Notes under the pieces: generated by a model
What the model saw: only the letters and a program-made list of their open reading frames with translations
Database searches by the model: none
Told to the model about the DNA's origin: nothing
In this document: positions 24,589 through 33,743 of the stretch, piece by piece
Layout of the letters: each line of letters starts with the position of its first letter
Position numbering within the stretch: position 1 is the stretch's first letter
Assembly: GCF_024206495.1 (NCBI RefSeq)
Contig: NZ_JAMBPQ010000012.1
Coordinates: forward strand, 124,001-188,000
Direction of reading: 5' to 3'
DNA length: 64,000 nucleotides
Source of the DNA: Paraburkholderia sp. CNPSo 3272
GTDB lineage: Bacteria > Pseudomonadota > Gammaproteobacteria > Burkholderiales > Burkholderiaceae
Position numbers and translations under genes: made by a program

Positions 24589-25596
24589 ATGCTCACGTTT
24601 CAGCAAATCATCCTGACGCTCCAGTCTTACTGGGACAAGCAGGGCTGCGCACTGCTCCAGCCGATCGACATGGAAGTCGGCGCCGGCACCTCGCACGTCC
24701 ACACCTTCCTGCGCGCAATCGGCCCCGAGCCGTGGCGCGCGGCCTACGTGCAGCCCTCGCGCCGCCCGAAGGACGGCCGCTACGGCGAGAACCCGAACCG
24801 TCTGCAGCACTACTACCAGTACCAGGTGGTGCTCAAGCCCGCGCCGGAGAACATTCTCGACCTGTACCTCGGCTCGCTCGAGGCGCTCGGCTTCGACCTG
24901 AAGCAGAACGACGTGCGCTTCGTCGAAGACGACTGGGAGAACCCCACGCTCGGCGCCTGGGGCCTCGGCTGGGAAGTGTGGCTCAACGGCATGGAAGTCA
25001 CGCAGTTCACCTACTTCCAGCAGGTGGGCGGCATCGACTGCAAGCCGGTGCTCGGCGAAATCACCTACGGTCTCGAGCGTCTCGCCATGTATCTGCAGAA
25101 GGTCGAGAACGTCTACGACCTCGTCTGGACCGAGTGGGAAGAGCCGGGCCCGAACGGCCCGGAAATGCGCCGCCTCACCTATGGCGACGTCTACCACCAG
25201 AACGAAGTCGAGCAATCGACCTACAACTTCGAGCACGCGAACGTCGACCTGCTGTTCACGTTCTTCAACGCGTACGAAGCCGAAGCGAAGCGCATGATCG
25301 ATCTGCAGCTCGCGCTGCCCGCCTATGAACTCGTGCTCAAGGCCGGCCACACGTTCAACCTGCTCGACGCGCGCGGCGCGATCTCCGTGACGGAGCGCGC
25401 AGCGTACATCGGCCGCATTCGCGCGCTTTCGCGCAGCGTGGCGCAGTCGTACTACGAGTCGCGCGAAAAGCTCGGCTTCCCGATGCTCGGCAACCCCGTG
25501 CACGGCGTGCCGGGCCTCACCACCGACGAACAGGACGCCGCGATGCCCGCCTGGGCGCCGCCGCTGAAGGTCGAACGCAAGTTCGACGAGGCATGA
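24589..25596 (+). CDS. glyQ: Glycyl-tRNA synthetase alpha subunit
   Basis: A 335-residue class II synthetase subunit that activates glycine as part of the alpha2-beta2 enzyme. The family opening LTFQQIILTLQSYWDKQGC is complete, followed by QPIDMEVGAGT and RRPKDGRYGENPNR, with GGIDCKPVLGEITYGLERL in the catalytic core. The start ATG at 24589 gives the family N-terminus. The glyS gene follows 16 bases after the stop, so both subunits are co-expressed. Confidence 0.97.
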   Translation: MLTFQQIILTLQSYWDKQGCALLQPIDMEVGAGTSHVHTFLRAIGPEPWRAAYVQPSRRPKDGRYGENPNRLQHYYQYQVVLKPAPENILDLYLGSLEALGFDLKQNDVRFVEDDWENPTLGAWGLGWEVWLNGMEVTQFTYFQQVGGIDCKPVLGEITYGLERLAMYLQKVENVYDLVWTEWEEPGPNGPEMRRLTYGDVYHQNEVEQSTYNFEHANVDLLFTFFNAYEAEAKRMIDLQLALPAYELVLKAGHTFNLLDARGAISVTERAAYIGRIRALSRSVAQSYYESREKLGFPMLGNPVHGVPGLTTDEQDAAMPAWAPPLKVERKFDEA

Positions 25597-25612
25597 CCGG
25601 ATCTCAAGAACA

Positions 25613-27712
25613 ATGACGCAAGCTCATCACGCCACTCTCCTCGTCGAACTGCTGACCGAGGAACTGCCGCCGAAGGCCCTCGCGCGCCTGGGCGACGCGT
25701 TCGCCGAAGGCATTGCGCAGCGCCTCGCCGCGCGCGACCTGATCGAAGGCGACCTCTCGTTCGAACGTTATGCGACGCCGCGCCGCCTCGCCGTCACGAT
25801 CAGGAACGTGCGCAGCGTCGCGCCCGAAAAGCAGGTGCGCGAAAAAGTGCTGCCCGTTTCGGTCGCGCTCGACGCCAACGGCCAGCCCACCGCGCCGCTC
25901 GCGAAGAAGCTCGCGGCGCTCGGCTTCCCCGATTTTCCCGTGAGCGACCTCGAACGCGCGAGCGACGGCAAGAACGAGGCGTTCTTCCTGCGCTACTCGG
26001 CGCCGGGCGCCATGCTCGCCGACGGGCTTCAGGCCGTGCTCGACGAAGCGCTCGGCAAGCTGCCGATCCCGAAGGTCATGACCTACCAGCGCCCGGATGG
26101 CAGCAACGTGCAGTTCGTGCGTCCGGTGCATCGCCTCACGGTGCTGCACGGCGACCAGATCGTGCCGGTCACGGCGTTCGGCGTCGATGCCGACGACACC
26201 ACGCGCGGCCACCGCTTCCTCTCGGAAGGCCTGATCGCCATCCAGCACGCCGACGAGTACGCGCACACGCTCCAGCACAAGGGCTTCGTGATCGCGAGCT
26301 ACGCCGACCGCCGCGAGTCGATCCGCGCGCAACTGATCGAACAGGCCGGCAGCGACAAGGTCGTGATGCCCGAGTCGCTGCTCGACGAAGTGAATTCGCT
26401 CGTCGAATGGCCGGTCGTCTACGCATGCAAGTTCGAAGACGAATTCCTGCAAGTGCCGCAGGAATGCTTGATCCTCACGATGCAGACGAACCAGAAGTAC
26501 TTCGCGCTCACCGACGACCAGGGGCGCCTGCGCTCGCGCTTCCTGATCGTCTCGAACATCGCGACGCAAACGCCCGAAGAGATCGTCGAGGGCAACGAGC
26601 GCGTGGTGCGCCCGCGTCTGGCCGACGCGAAGTTCTTCTTCGAGCAGGACAAGAAGAAGCCGCTGGCCGACCGCGTACCGCTGCTCGCGAACGTGGTGTA
26701 TCACAACAAGCTCGGCTCGCAGCTGCAGCGCGTGGAGCGCCTCGAAGCGCTCGCCGGCAGGATCGCCCTGATGTGCAGCGCCGATATCGCGCTCGCGGAA
26801 CGCGGCGCGCGCCTCGCGAAGGCCGACCTCCTGACCGACATGGTGGGCGAGTTCCCCGAGCTGCAAGGCACGATGGGCACCTACTACGCGCGCCACGACG
26901 GCGAGCCCGAAGAAGTGGCGATTGCGTGCTCCGAGCACTACCAGCCGCGCTTCTCCGGCGACGCCCTGCCCGCCACCACGACGGGCACGATCGTCGCGCT
27001 CGCGGACAAGCTGGAAACGCTCGTCGGGATCTGGGGCATCGGCCTCGCGCCCACGGGCGAAAAGGATCCGTTCGCGCTGCGCCGTCACGCGCTGGGCGTG
27101 CTGCGCATTCTCGTCGAGAAGCAACTGCCGCTCGACCTCGTCGAGCTGCTGCGCGCGGCCTCCGCGCAATTTGCCGGCATCGAGGCCGTGACGGAATCGA
27201 CCCAGGCCATCTACGAGTTCTGCATGGACCGTCTGCGCGGCATGCTGCGCGAACGCGGCTTTGCGGCCACCGAGGTGGATGCGGTGCTGGCACTGAACCC
27301 CACGCGCTTCGACGACATCGTCTCGCGTCTGGACGCGGTGCGCGAATTCGCAGCGCTCGCGGAAGCGGCCTCACTCGCGGCGGCCAACAAGCGTATCTCG
27401 AACATCCTCAAGAAGTCCGAGGGTGCGGAAGATGCCGGCGTGCAGATCGCACTTTTCGTCGAAGCCGCCGAGAAGGCGCTCTACGCACAGCTCGAACAGG
27501 TCGCGCCGCGCGTGGAAACGCAACTCGCCGCACGCGAGTACACGGGCGCGCTCACCGCGCTCGCGGCGCTGCGCGAAACCGTGGACACGTTCTTCAACGA
27601 CGTGATGGTCAACGCCGAAGACCCGGCGCTGCGTGCGAACCGCCTGGCGTTGCTCAAGGCGCTGCATCGCCAGATGAACAGCGTCGCGGACATCTCGCGG
27701 CTGGCTGCATAA
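25613..27712 (+). CDS. glyS: Glycyl-tRNA synthetase beta subunit
   Basis: A 699-residue subunit that binds tRNA-Gly and completes the bacterial alpha2-beta2 glycyl-tRNA synthetase. It starts with the family pattern TLLVELLTEELPPKAL, has the HD-like central block (NKLGSQLQRVERLEALA, LLTDMVGEFPELQGTMG) and ends in the anticodon-binding region (FFNDVMVNAEDPALRANRL). Length matches the family (about 690). It overlaps no gene and is 30 bases before gmhB. Confidence 0.97.
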   Translation: MTQAHHATLLVELLTEELPPKALARLGDAFAEGIAQRLAARDLIEGDLSFERYATPRRLAVTIRNVRSVAPEKQVREKVLPVSVALDANGQPTAPLAKKLAALGFPDFPVSDLERASDGKNEAFFLRYSAPGAMLADGLQAVLDEALGKLPIPKVMTYQRPDGSNVQFVRPVHRLTVLHGDQIVPVTAFGVDADDTTRGHRFLSEGLIAIQHADEYAHTLQHKGFVIASYADRRESIRAQLIEQAGSDKVVMPESLLDEVNSLVEWPVVYACKFEDEFLQVPQECLILTMQTNQKYFALTDDQGRLRSRFLIVSNIATQTPEEIVEGNERVVRPRLADAKFFFEQDKKKPLADRVPLLANVVYHNKLGSQLQRVERLEALAGRIALMCSADIALAERGARLAKADLLTDMVGEFPELQGTMGTYYARHDGEPEEVAIACSEHYQPRFSGDALPATTTGTIVALADKLETLVGIWGIGLAPTGEKDPFALRRHALGVLRILVEKQLPLDLVELLRAASAQFAGIEAVTESTQAIYEFCMDRLRGMLRERGFAATEVDAVLALNPTRFDDIVSRLDAVREFAALAEAASLAAANKRISNILKKSEGAEDAGVQIALFVEAAEKALYAQLEQVAPRVETQLAAREYTGALTALAALRETVDTFFNDVMVNAEDPALRANRLALLKALHRQMNSVADISRLAA

Positions 27713-27742
27713 GCGCAAACAAGCGGAAACGAGCGAGACGCC

Positions 27743-28306
27743 ATGCCGACCAGCACCACCAGAAAACTCGTGATCCTCGACCGCGACGGCGTGATCAACG
27801 TCGACTCCGACGCGTTCATCAAGTCGCCGGACGAATGGGTCGCGATACCTGGCAGCCTCGAAGCGATCGCGCGCCTGAACCAGGCGGGCTATCGCGTCGC
27901 GGTGGCGTCGAACCAGTCGGGCATCGGGCGCGGACTGTTCGACATGGCCGCGCTCAACGCCATGCACGCGAAGATGCATCGCCAGGCGGCAGCCGTGGGC
28001 GGCCGCATCGACGCCGTGTTCTTCTGCCCGCACACGGCGCAGGACCATTGCGAGTGCCGCAAGCCGCAGCCCGGCATGCTCAAGATGATCGCGGAGCGCT
28101 TCGAGATCGAACCGGCCCATACCCCGGTGGTAGGCGACTCGCTGCGTGACCTGCAGGCAGGCGCGGTACTCGGCTTTCGCACGCACCTCGTGCGTTCGGG
28201 CAAGGGCGAGAAAACGCTCGCCGCCGGCGGCTTGCCCGAAGGCACGTTGATCCACGACGACCTGCGCGCTTTCGCGCTCGACTTTCTGGCGAACGCCCCT
28301 GCGTGA
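27743..28306 (+). CDS. gmhB: D-glycero-beta-D-manno-heptose-1,7-bisphosphate 7-phosphatase
   Basis: A 187-residue HAD phosphatase of the GmhB family, which removes the 7-phosphate in ADP-heptose synthesis for lipopolysaccharide core. The nucleophile motif is LDRDGVIN with Asp13 and Asp15; SNQSGIGRG is motif II; the zinc loop CPHTAQDHCECRKP supplies Cys and His ligands; VGDSLRDLQAG is motif IV. It follows glyS closely and its TGA overlaps the region just before the acyltransferase gene, suggesting an operon. Confidence 0.92.
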   Translation: MPTSTTRKLVILDRDGVINVDSDAFIKSPDEWVAIPGSLEAIARLNQAGYRVAVASNQSGIGRGLFDMAALNAMHAKMHRQAAAVGGRIDAVFFCPHTAQDHCECRKPQPGMLKMIAERFEIEPAHTPVVGDSLRDLQAGAVLGFRTHLVRSGKGEKTLAAGGLPEGTLIHDDLRAFALDFLANAPA

Positions 28307-28347
28307 AGGCGCAGGCGGTTCACGCGAACACTCAACCGGCTAGACCG

Positions 28348-29109
28348 ATGCGCTTTCTTCGCTCCCTGCTGCTGTTCATCTATTTCATCGTCTACACGAT
28401 GCCGTACGCCACGGCGTGCTTTATCGCGTTCCCGTTCTTGAACGCGACGCGGCGCTACTGGATGGCCGTGGGCTGGTGCCGCTCCACGCTGTTCGTTGCG
28501 CGCCACCTCTGTGGCATTCGCTACCGCATCGAGGGCATGGAGAACCTGCCCAACGGGCCGGCCGTGCTGCTCTCGAAGCACCAGTCCGCATGGGAGACGC
28601 TGGCGTTCCCCGCGCTCATGCCGCGGCCGATGTGCTACGTGTTCAAGCGCGAGCTGCTGTTCGTGCCGTTCTTCGGCTGGGCGCTGGGCATGCTGAAGAT
28701 GGTTCATATCAACCGCAAGGAAGGCAAGAACGCGTTCACCTCGGTGATACGCCAGGGCAAGCAGCGCATGGCCGAAGGCGCATGGGTGATCATGTTCCCC
28801 GAAGGCACGCGCATACCGGTGGGCAAGCAGGGCAAGTACAAGACCGGCGGCCCGCGCTTCGCCATTGAAACGGGCGCGCCCGTGGTGCCGATCGCGCACA
28901 ACGCCGGTCACGTCTGGCCCCGAAACTCGTTCATCAAATATCCGGGTATAGTCACGGTGTCGATCGGCAAGCCGATCGAGACGACCGGACTCACGCCCGA
29001 CGAAGTGAACACGCGCGTGGAAACGTGGATCGAAACGGAAATGCGGCGAATCGATCCTGAGGCGTATCGCGAAACGGATGGCGCAGCGGCGAAACCGGCA
29101 CGGATTTGA
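28348..29109 (+). CDS. plsC: 1-acyl-sn-glycerol-3-phosphate acyltransferase (PlsC type)
   Basis: A 253-residue membrane-bound acyltransferase that makes phosphatidic acid from lysophosphatidic acid. An N-terminal hydrophobic helix (RSLLLFIYFIVYTMPYATA) anchors it. Motif I is KHQSAWET, an H-x4-E version of the usual H-x4-D, motif II lies around FKRELLFVPFFGW, and motif III is FPEGTR. ATG 28348 is preferred because the family starts with the hydrophobic anchor; a GTG at 28303 overlapping the gmhB stop would add 15 residues. Its exact acyl donor or lipid target is not shown by the sequence. Confidence 0.88.
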   Translation: MRFLRSLLLFIYFIVYTMPYATACFIAFPFLNATRRYWMAVGWCRSTLFVARHLCGIRYRIEGMENLPNGPAVLLSKHQSAWETLAFPALMPRPMCYVFKRELLFVPFFGWALGMLKMVHINRKEGKNAFTSVIRQGKQRMAEGAWVIMFPEGTRIPVGKQGKYKTGGPRFAIETGAPVVPIAHNAGHVWPRNSFIKYPGIVTVSIGKPIETTGLTPDEVNTRVETWIETEMRRIDPEAYRETDGAAAKPARI

Positions 29110-29278
29110 GGCGCAGAGGGTGCTGGCTCGCATCGCGCGAAGCGTTGTGGCGCGGATGTGGACGCTACTCGCCGCACGGCTGAGCGCACCGCGCAGCACT
29201 GCGCCAGAAGCCCCGCGCAAACGCCCCGCGAACGGCACACGCCCACGCCGCGCACGCCCATCCGCACCAGGCCCGACG

Positions 29279-30178
29279 ATGCAGAAGTCCCCCGCCCCGC
29301 GCCCAAACGCGGCACTCGACAACCGGCAACTCGACTTGCCGCTCTTTGCTGAACCGGCGCCTGTTGTGGCGCCCGATGCGTCCTCCCCCTCTCTCACACC
29401 GCAGCCTGCGACTCCGCACTCGCCCGAAAAGCCCGGCAAGGCACCGCTTGCGCCCGATGGCACCCGGCTGCGTACTGTCGTGCTCGGCGCGCGCACGCTG
29501 CATTACCGGCTCAAGCGCTCGTCGCGCAAATCGATCGGGTTCGTGATCGACGGTACGGGGCTCAGCATCACGGCCCCCAGGTGGGTCACGATCGCCGATA
29601 TCGAGACCGCGATCGCCGAGAAGCAGCGGTGGATTTTCGCCAAGCTCGCCGAATGGCAGACGCGCACGGAGCAGCGCGCCTTGCCGCGCGTGGAATGGAG
29701 CGACGGGGCCGAGCTGCCATATCTTGGCAAGCCGATTACGGTGAAGCTGGGCGCTTCCTTGCTCGCGTTCGATCAGCAGACGCGCGTGCTTGCGTTGCCG
29801 CTGCCGCCGCATGCCGACGCGCAGCAGATCAAGGACCGCGTGACTGGTTGGCTGCAGGGCGAAGCGACGCGGGTTTTCGGTGAGCGGCTCGAGGCGTATG
29901 CCGAGAAGCTCGGGGTCTCGTTCCGGTCTTACGCGCTTTCTTCGGCAGCGACCCGGTGGGGGAGCTGTTCAAGCGAAGGGAGAATTCGCCTGAACTGGCG
30001 GCTGATTCATTTTCCGCTCTCCGTTGTGGACTACGTGGTCGCGCATGAGCTCGCGCATTTGCGCGAGATGAACCATAGTCCAAGGTTCTGGCAGACGGTC
30101 GAGTCGATTTTTCCGGAGTTTCGCGAGGCGAGGAAGCAGCTTAAGCAGCATCCGCCCGAGATGGTGCCGGGGATGTGA
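29279..30178 (+). CDS. YgjP-like zinc metallopeptidase domain protein (M48-type, DUF45)
   Basis: A 299-residue cytoplasmic protein whose C-terminal half is the YgjP/WLM-like domain. The zinc site HELAHLREMNHSPRFW has HExxH followed by the third His. Before it come WGSCSSEGRIRLNWRL and the family's LKRSSRKSIGF at about residue 78. The N-terminal 70 residues are Pro/Ala-rich and probably disordered. ATG 29279 is chosen; the open frame continues upstream to 29078 but that part is Arg/Pro-rich and overlaps the previous gene's end. Peptidase activity is inferred from the motif only. Confidence 0.83.
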   Translation: MQKSPAPRPNAALDNRQLDLPLFAEPAPVVAPDASSPSLTPQPATPHSPEKPGKAPLAPDGTRLRTVVLGARTLHYRLKRSSRKSIGFVIDGTGLSITAPRWVTIADIETAIAEKQRWIFAKLAEWQTRTEQRALPRVEWSDGAELPYLGKPITVKLGASLLAFDQQTRVLALPLPPHADAQQIKDRVTGWLQGEATRVFGERLEAYAEKLGVSFRSYALSSAATRWGSCSSEGRIRLNWRLIHFPLSVVDYVVAHELAHLREMNHSPRFWQTVESIFPEFREARKQLKQHPPEMVPGM

Positions 30179-30251
30179 TATCCCCGTTGCAAGTTCGCGA
30201 ATTTCAGCTGGATTTTAATTCATTCGCAGTTCGAAGCAATTCACCGAAGAA

Positions 30252-30273
30252 ACAGGCTGGATTGCCAGCCTGT
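30252..30273 (-). terminator. Terminator for gloA (convergent junction)
   Basis: ACAGGCTGG (30252-30260) pairs perfectly with CCAGCCTGT (30265-30273) over an ATTG loop. On the minus strand it is followed by TTTCTT, so it should end the gloA transcript; it may also stop the gene from the left. Confidence 0.75.
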
Positions 30274-30286
30274 ACTACCAACGTTC

Positions 30287-30673
30287 TTACTTCTTGCGCT
30301 GAATAAACTCGATCTTGTAGCCGTCCGGATCGGTCACGAACGCGATCACCGTCGTCCCATGTTTCATCGGGCCAGCTTCGCGCACCACCGCTCCGCCCTG
30401 CTCCTTGATCTTCGCGCAGGCAGCATAGGCATCGTCCACCTCGACCGCCAGATGGCCGAAGCCAGTCCCAAGATCGTACGACGCCGTATCCCAGTTATGT
30501 GTCAGTTCGATCACGGTGCCGTCGCGCTCGTCCGTGTACCCGACGAAGGCCAGCGTGAACTTGCCATCGGGGAAGTCTTCGCGGCGCAGCAGTTTCATGC
30601 CGAGCAGTTCGGTATAGAACTTGATCGAGCGATCGAGGTCGCCGACCCGGATCATCGTGTGCAGCAGGCGCAT
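30287..30673 (-). CDS. gloA: Lactoylglutathione lyase (glyoxalase I)
   Basis: A 128-residue enzyme that converts the methylglyoxal-glutathione hemithioacetal to S-lactoylglutathione. Metal ligands are His5 (LLHTMIRV), Glu in TVIELTHNWD, His in FGHLAVEV and Glu in YKIEFIQ, the arrangement of nickel/cobalt-type bacterial glyoxalase I. Length is typical. ATG 30673 is chosen; the frame opens to 30703 but the family starts MRLLHTM. It works with the glutathione pool and sits alone. Confidence 0.95.
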   Translation of the reverse strand: MRLLHTMIRVGDLDRSIKFYTELLGMKLLRREDFPDGKFTLAFVGYTDERDGTVIELTHNWDTASYDLGTGFGHLAVEVDDAYAACAKIKEQGGAVVREAGPMKHGTTVIAFVTDPDGYKIEFIQRKK

Positions 30674-30857
30674 GGTGTACTCCGTTTTGCCGTCGTCAAA
30701 CAACGGACTGTACCAAAAACGGGCCAGTCCTGCCGGCGCGGCAAGATGTGCCGATTTGCTCTAGCATGGACGCCATCCCGAAATTGCTGCGGCAATTTCG
30801 CCAGCGAGGCGTAAGCAATGCGCGCAGGCAATGAACGTGAGAACCGAGGAGGTAGAC

Positions 30858-31808
30858 ATGCGAATTCTGGTAGTCGGTGCGGGTGCGACGGGCGGCTATT
30901 TCGGCGGCCGGCTCGCCGCTGCGGGGCGTGACGTGACGTTTCTGGTACGCGAGGCGCGCGCCGCGCAACTGCGCGAAGCGGGCCTCGTCATCCGCAGTCC
31001 GGCGGGCGATCTCACGCTGCGCGACGTCAAGACCGTGACGCGCGAAGCGCTCGAGTCGCAAGGCGGCCAGCCGTTCGATCTCGTCCTGCTGAGCTGCAAG
31101 GCCTACGACCTCGACAACGCCATCGATTCGTTCGCCACAGCCGTCGGCCCGAACACGTTGATCCTGCCGCTGCTCAACGGCATGCGTCATCTCGAAGTCC
31201 TGCAGGCGCGCTTCGGCACGCAGGCGGTGCTGGGCGGCGTCTGCCTGATCGCGTCCACGCTCAACGACAAGCGCGAGATCGTGCATCTGAACGACGTGCA
31301 GGCCATCACGTTCGGCGAACTCGGCGGCGGCGTCTCGCCGCGTGTGCAAGCCGTGGCGGATCAGTTCGGCAATGCCGGTTTCCACGTGAAGGCGAGCGAT
31401 CATATCCTTCAGGAGATGTGGGAGAAGTGGGTGTTCCTCGCGTCGCTCGCGGGCAGCACGTGTCTTTTCCGCGCGCCCATTGGCGCGATTCTCGCCACGT
31501 CCGACGGCGCCGCGATCATCGAGCGCCTGTTCGCCGAATGCCGCGCGATCGCAGCTGGGCACGGCCACGCCGTGCGCGACAGCTTCCTCGAGCGTTCGCG
31601 CGCGATGCTGTTCGCCAAGGGTTCGTCGCTCACCGCCTCGATGCTGCGCGACGTGCAGAACGGTTCGCGCATCGAGGCCGATCACGTGCTCGGCGACCTG
31701 ATCCAGCGCGGCGGCGCGGCACAGCACGCGTCGAATGAGCTTTCGGTGCTGCGCGTCGTCTACAGCCAGCTCAAGGCCTACGAGGCGCAGCGCGCCGAGG
31801 CTGCTTGA
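30858..31808 (+). CDS. panE: 2-dehydropantoate 2-reductase family protein
   Basis: A 316-residue NAD(P)H-dependent reductase of the ApbA/PanE family, which reduces ketopantoate to pantoate for coenzyme A synthesis. The Rossmann motif is GAGATGG at 7-13, and SCKAYDL and NGMRH are family motifs, with a Lys/Glu-rich helix LQEMWEKWVFLAS near residue 190. GAGGAGGT stands 5 bases before ATG 30858. Bacteria often carry several paralogues, so a different 2-oxoacid substrate is possible. Confidence 0.83.
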   Translation: MRILVVGAGATGGYFGGRLAAAGRDVTFLVREARAAQLREAGLVIRSPAGDLTLRDVKTVTREALESQGGQPFDLVLLSCKAYDLDNAIDSFATAVGPNTLILPLLNGMRHLEVLQARFGTQAVLGGVCLIASTLNDKREIVHLNDVQAITFGELGGGVSPRVQAVADQFGNAGFHVKASDHILQEMWEKWVFLASLAGSTCLFRAPIGAILATSDGAAIIERLFAECRAIAAGHGHAVRDSFLERSRAMLFAKGSSLTASMLRDVQNGSRIEADHVLGDLIQRGGAAQHASNELSVLRVVYSQLKAYEAQRAEAA

Positions 31809-31856
31809 GCGACGACGCTTAGTGCACCGGGAAGGCGGCGGCGCGCCACGCGCACA

Positions 31857-32684
31857 TCAAGCGCCGCCAGCCCCTTCCAGCGCCTGCGCGAGACTCACAT
31901 ACTCCTCGACGGGCACTTCCTCGGCGCGGCGCGCCAGATCGAAGCCCAGCGCGTCGAAATCGAGGCGCTCGCGGTAATCGCTGAGCGTGTTGCGCAGCAT
32001 CTTGCGGCGTTGCGAGAACGCCGCCGTCACGAGTTCGCCGAGCACGGCGTCGTTGACCTTCGGCAGTTCGTGCGGCGCGTAGGGAATCATGCGCACGATC
32101 GCCGAATCCACTTTCGGCGGCGGCTGGAACGATTCGGGCGGCACGTCGATCAGCTTGTCGATCACATAGCGGTACTGGAGCATCACCGTGAGACGGCCGA
32201 ACGCCTTGCTGCCGGGCTCCGCCACCATGCGCTCGACCACTTCGTTCTGCAGCATGAAGTGCTGGTCGATCACGCGCTCGGCGAACGTGGTGAGGTGGAA
32301 CAGCAGCGGGCTCGAAATGTTGTACGGCAGGTTGCCGACGATGCGCAGCGAGGGCTTCTCACCCGGCGCCGCAAGCGAACCGAAGTCGAACGCGAGCGCG
32401 TCGCCCGCGTGGAGTTCGAGCAGCGGGCCGAACTTCTTCGTGAGGCGCGCGATCAGGTCGCGGTCCAGCTCGACCGCGTGCAGCGGCGATTCGGGCGTGG
32501 CGACCCGTTCGATGAGCGGCTCGGTGAGCGCGCCGAGACCCGGCCCGATTTCGACCATGCGCTCGCCGCGCTGTGGACGGATGACGTCGACGATCGAATC
32601 GATCACGCCCGTGTCGACAAGGAAGTTCTGGCCGAAGCGCTTGCGCGCGAAGTGGCCCTGGTGCTGTCTGCTGCTGTTGGACAT
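31857..32684 (-). CDS. rsmA: 16S rRNA dimethyladenosine transferase
   Basis: A 275-residue methyltransferase that dimethylates A1518 and A1519 of 16S rRNA, formerly KsgA. The SAM-binding motif VEIGPGLGALTEPL is near residue 45, and the catalytic NLPYNISSPLLF motif near residue 115. It starts at 32684 with MSNSSRQHQ and an N-terminal KRFGQNFL signature. It is the last gene of the lptD-surA-pdxA-rsmA unit, 15 bases after pdxA, as in many proteobacteria. Confidence 0.96.
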   Translation of the reverse strand: MSNSSRQHQGHFARKRFGQNFLVDTGVIDSIVDVIRPQRGERMVEIGPGLGALTEPLIERVATPESPLHAVELDRDLIARLTKKFGPLLELHAGDALAFDFGSLAAPGEKPSLRIVGNLPYNISSPLLFHLTTFAERVIDQHFMLQNEVVERMVAEPGSKAFGRLTVMLQYRYVIDKLIDVPPESFQPPPKVDSAIVRMIPYAPHELPKVNDAVLGELVTAAFSQRRKMLRNTLSDYRERLDFDALGFDLARRAEEVPVEEYVSLAQALEGAGGA

Positions 32685-32699
32685 CTTCTCTGGAATCAA

Positions 32700-33722
32700 T
32701 CAGATGGCGCGCCGGTGGCGCGCCATCGAAACGGCGGTGTCGAGGGCGGCGATCAGGCTGCCGGCGTCCGCGCGGCCAGTGCCGGCGAGGTCGAGCGCGG
32801 TGCCATGATCGACCGAGGTGCGCACGATCGGCAAGCCGAGCGTGACGTTGATGCCTTCGCCGAACGTCGCGTATTTCAGGACCGGCAGGCCCTGGTCGTG
32901 GAACATCGCCAGCACGCAGTCCGCGTCCTTGAGGTAGCGCGGCTGGAACAGCGTGTCGGCGGGGTACGGGCCGCGCGCGTCGATGCCTTGCGCGGCGGCG
33001 GCGGCCAGCGCCGGCGAGATCGTATCGATTTCCTCGCGCCCCAGGTAGCCATTCTCGCCCGCATGCGGGTTGAGGCCGGTCACCAGGATGCGCGGCAGCG
33101 GCACGCCGAAATGGTGACGCAGGTCATGGTCGATGATGCCGAGGGTTTCAACGAGCCCCTCGACGGTGAGCGCCGCCGAGACGTCCTTGAGCGGCAAATG
33201 CGTCGTGGCGAGCGCCACGCGCAACGGACGCGCGCCGGTGCCCGCCAGCATCATGACCACGCGCGGCGTGTGCGTGCGTTCAGCGAGGTATTCGGTGTGG
33301 CCGGTGAACGGCACGCCGGCGTCGTTGATGGTGCTCTTTTGCAGCGGCGCGGTGACGATCGCGTCGAATTCGCCGGCCAGCGCGCCGTCGATGGCGCGGT
33401 CGAGCAGCGCCAGCACATAGCGGCCGTTGGCGGCGTCGAGTCTGCCGGGCTTGGCGGGGGCAGCCAGCGCCACATGCTCGACCTGAACGGGCTGGTTCGC
33501 CAGCACGGCGGACCAATCGACGCTCGCGGCCTGCGCGCGCGCTTCGAGCAGCGCGCTGTCGCCGAGCACGACGAACTGCGCGTCGGGCCAGTGCGCCGAG
33601 GCGCCCGCCAGTGCGGCGGCGGTCAGCTCGGGGCCGACGCCGGCCGGCTCACCCGTGGTGATGGCAATGCGGATCGGCCCCGCCCTCCGCGGAGCCGGCG
33701 ACGACGATGCGGAGGCGTTCAT
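32700..33722 (-). CDS. pdxA: 4-hydroxythreonine-4-phosphate dehydrogenase
   Basis: A 340-residue enzyme of pyridoxal 5'-phosphate synthesis that oxidises 4-phosphohydroxy-L-threonine. Family motifs are ITTGEPAGVGPEL at the N-terminus, PLQKSTINDAG, GHTEYLAER with a metal-binding His, NPHAGENGYLG and MFHDQGLPVLK. AGGGGA lies before ATG 33722. It is 21 bases after surA and 15 bases before rsmA. Confidence 0.96.
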   Translation of the reverse strand: MNASASSSPAPRRAGPIRIAITTGEPAGVGPELTAAALAGASAHWPDAQFVVLGDSALLEARAQAASVDWSAVLANQPVQVEHVALAAPAKPGRLDAANGRYVLALLDRAIDGALAGEFDAIVTAPLQKSTINDAGVPFTGHTEYLAERTHTPRVVMMLAGTGARPLRVALATTHLPLKDVSAALTVEGLVETLGIIDHDLRHHFGVPLPRILVTGLNPHAGENGYLGREEIDTISPALAAAAAQGIDARGPYPADTLFQPRYLKDADCVLAMFHDQGLPVLKYATFGEGINVTLGLPIVRTSVDHGTALDLAGTGRADAGSLIAALDTAVSMARHRRAI

Positions 33723-33743
33723 GGCTCGATCCCCTGGTGACGC

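Noticed and set aside
26407..28149. A 580-residue plus-strand frame overlapping glyS and gmhB
   Set aside because: Arg/Ala-rich shadow of two firmly identified genes in another frame.
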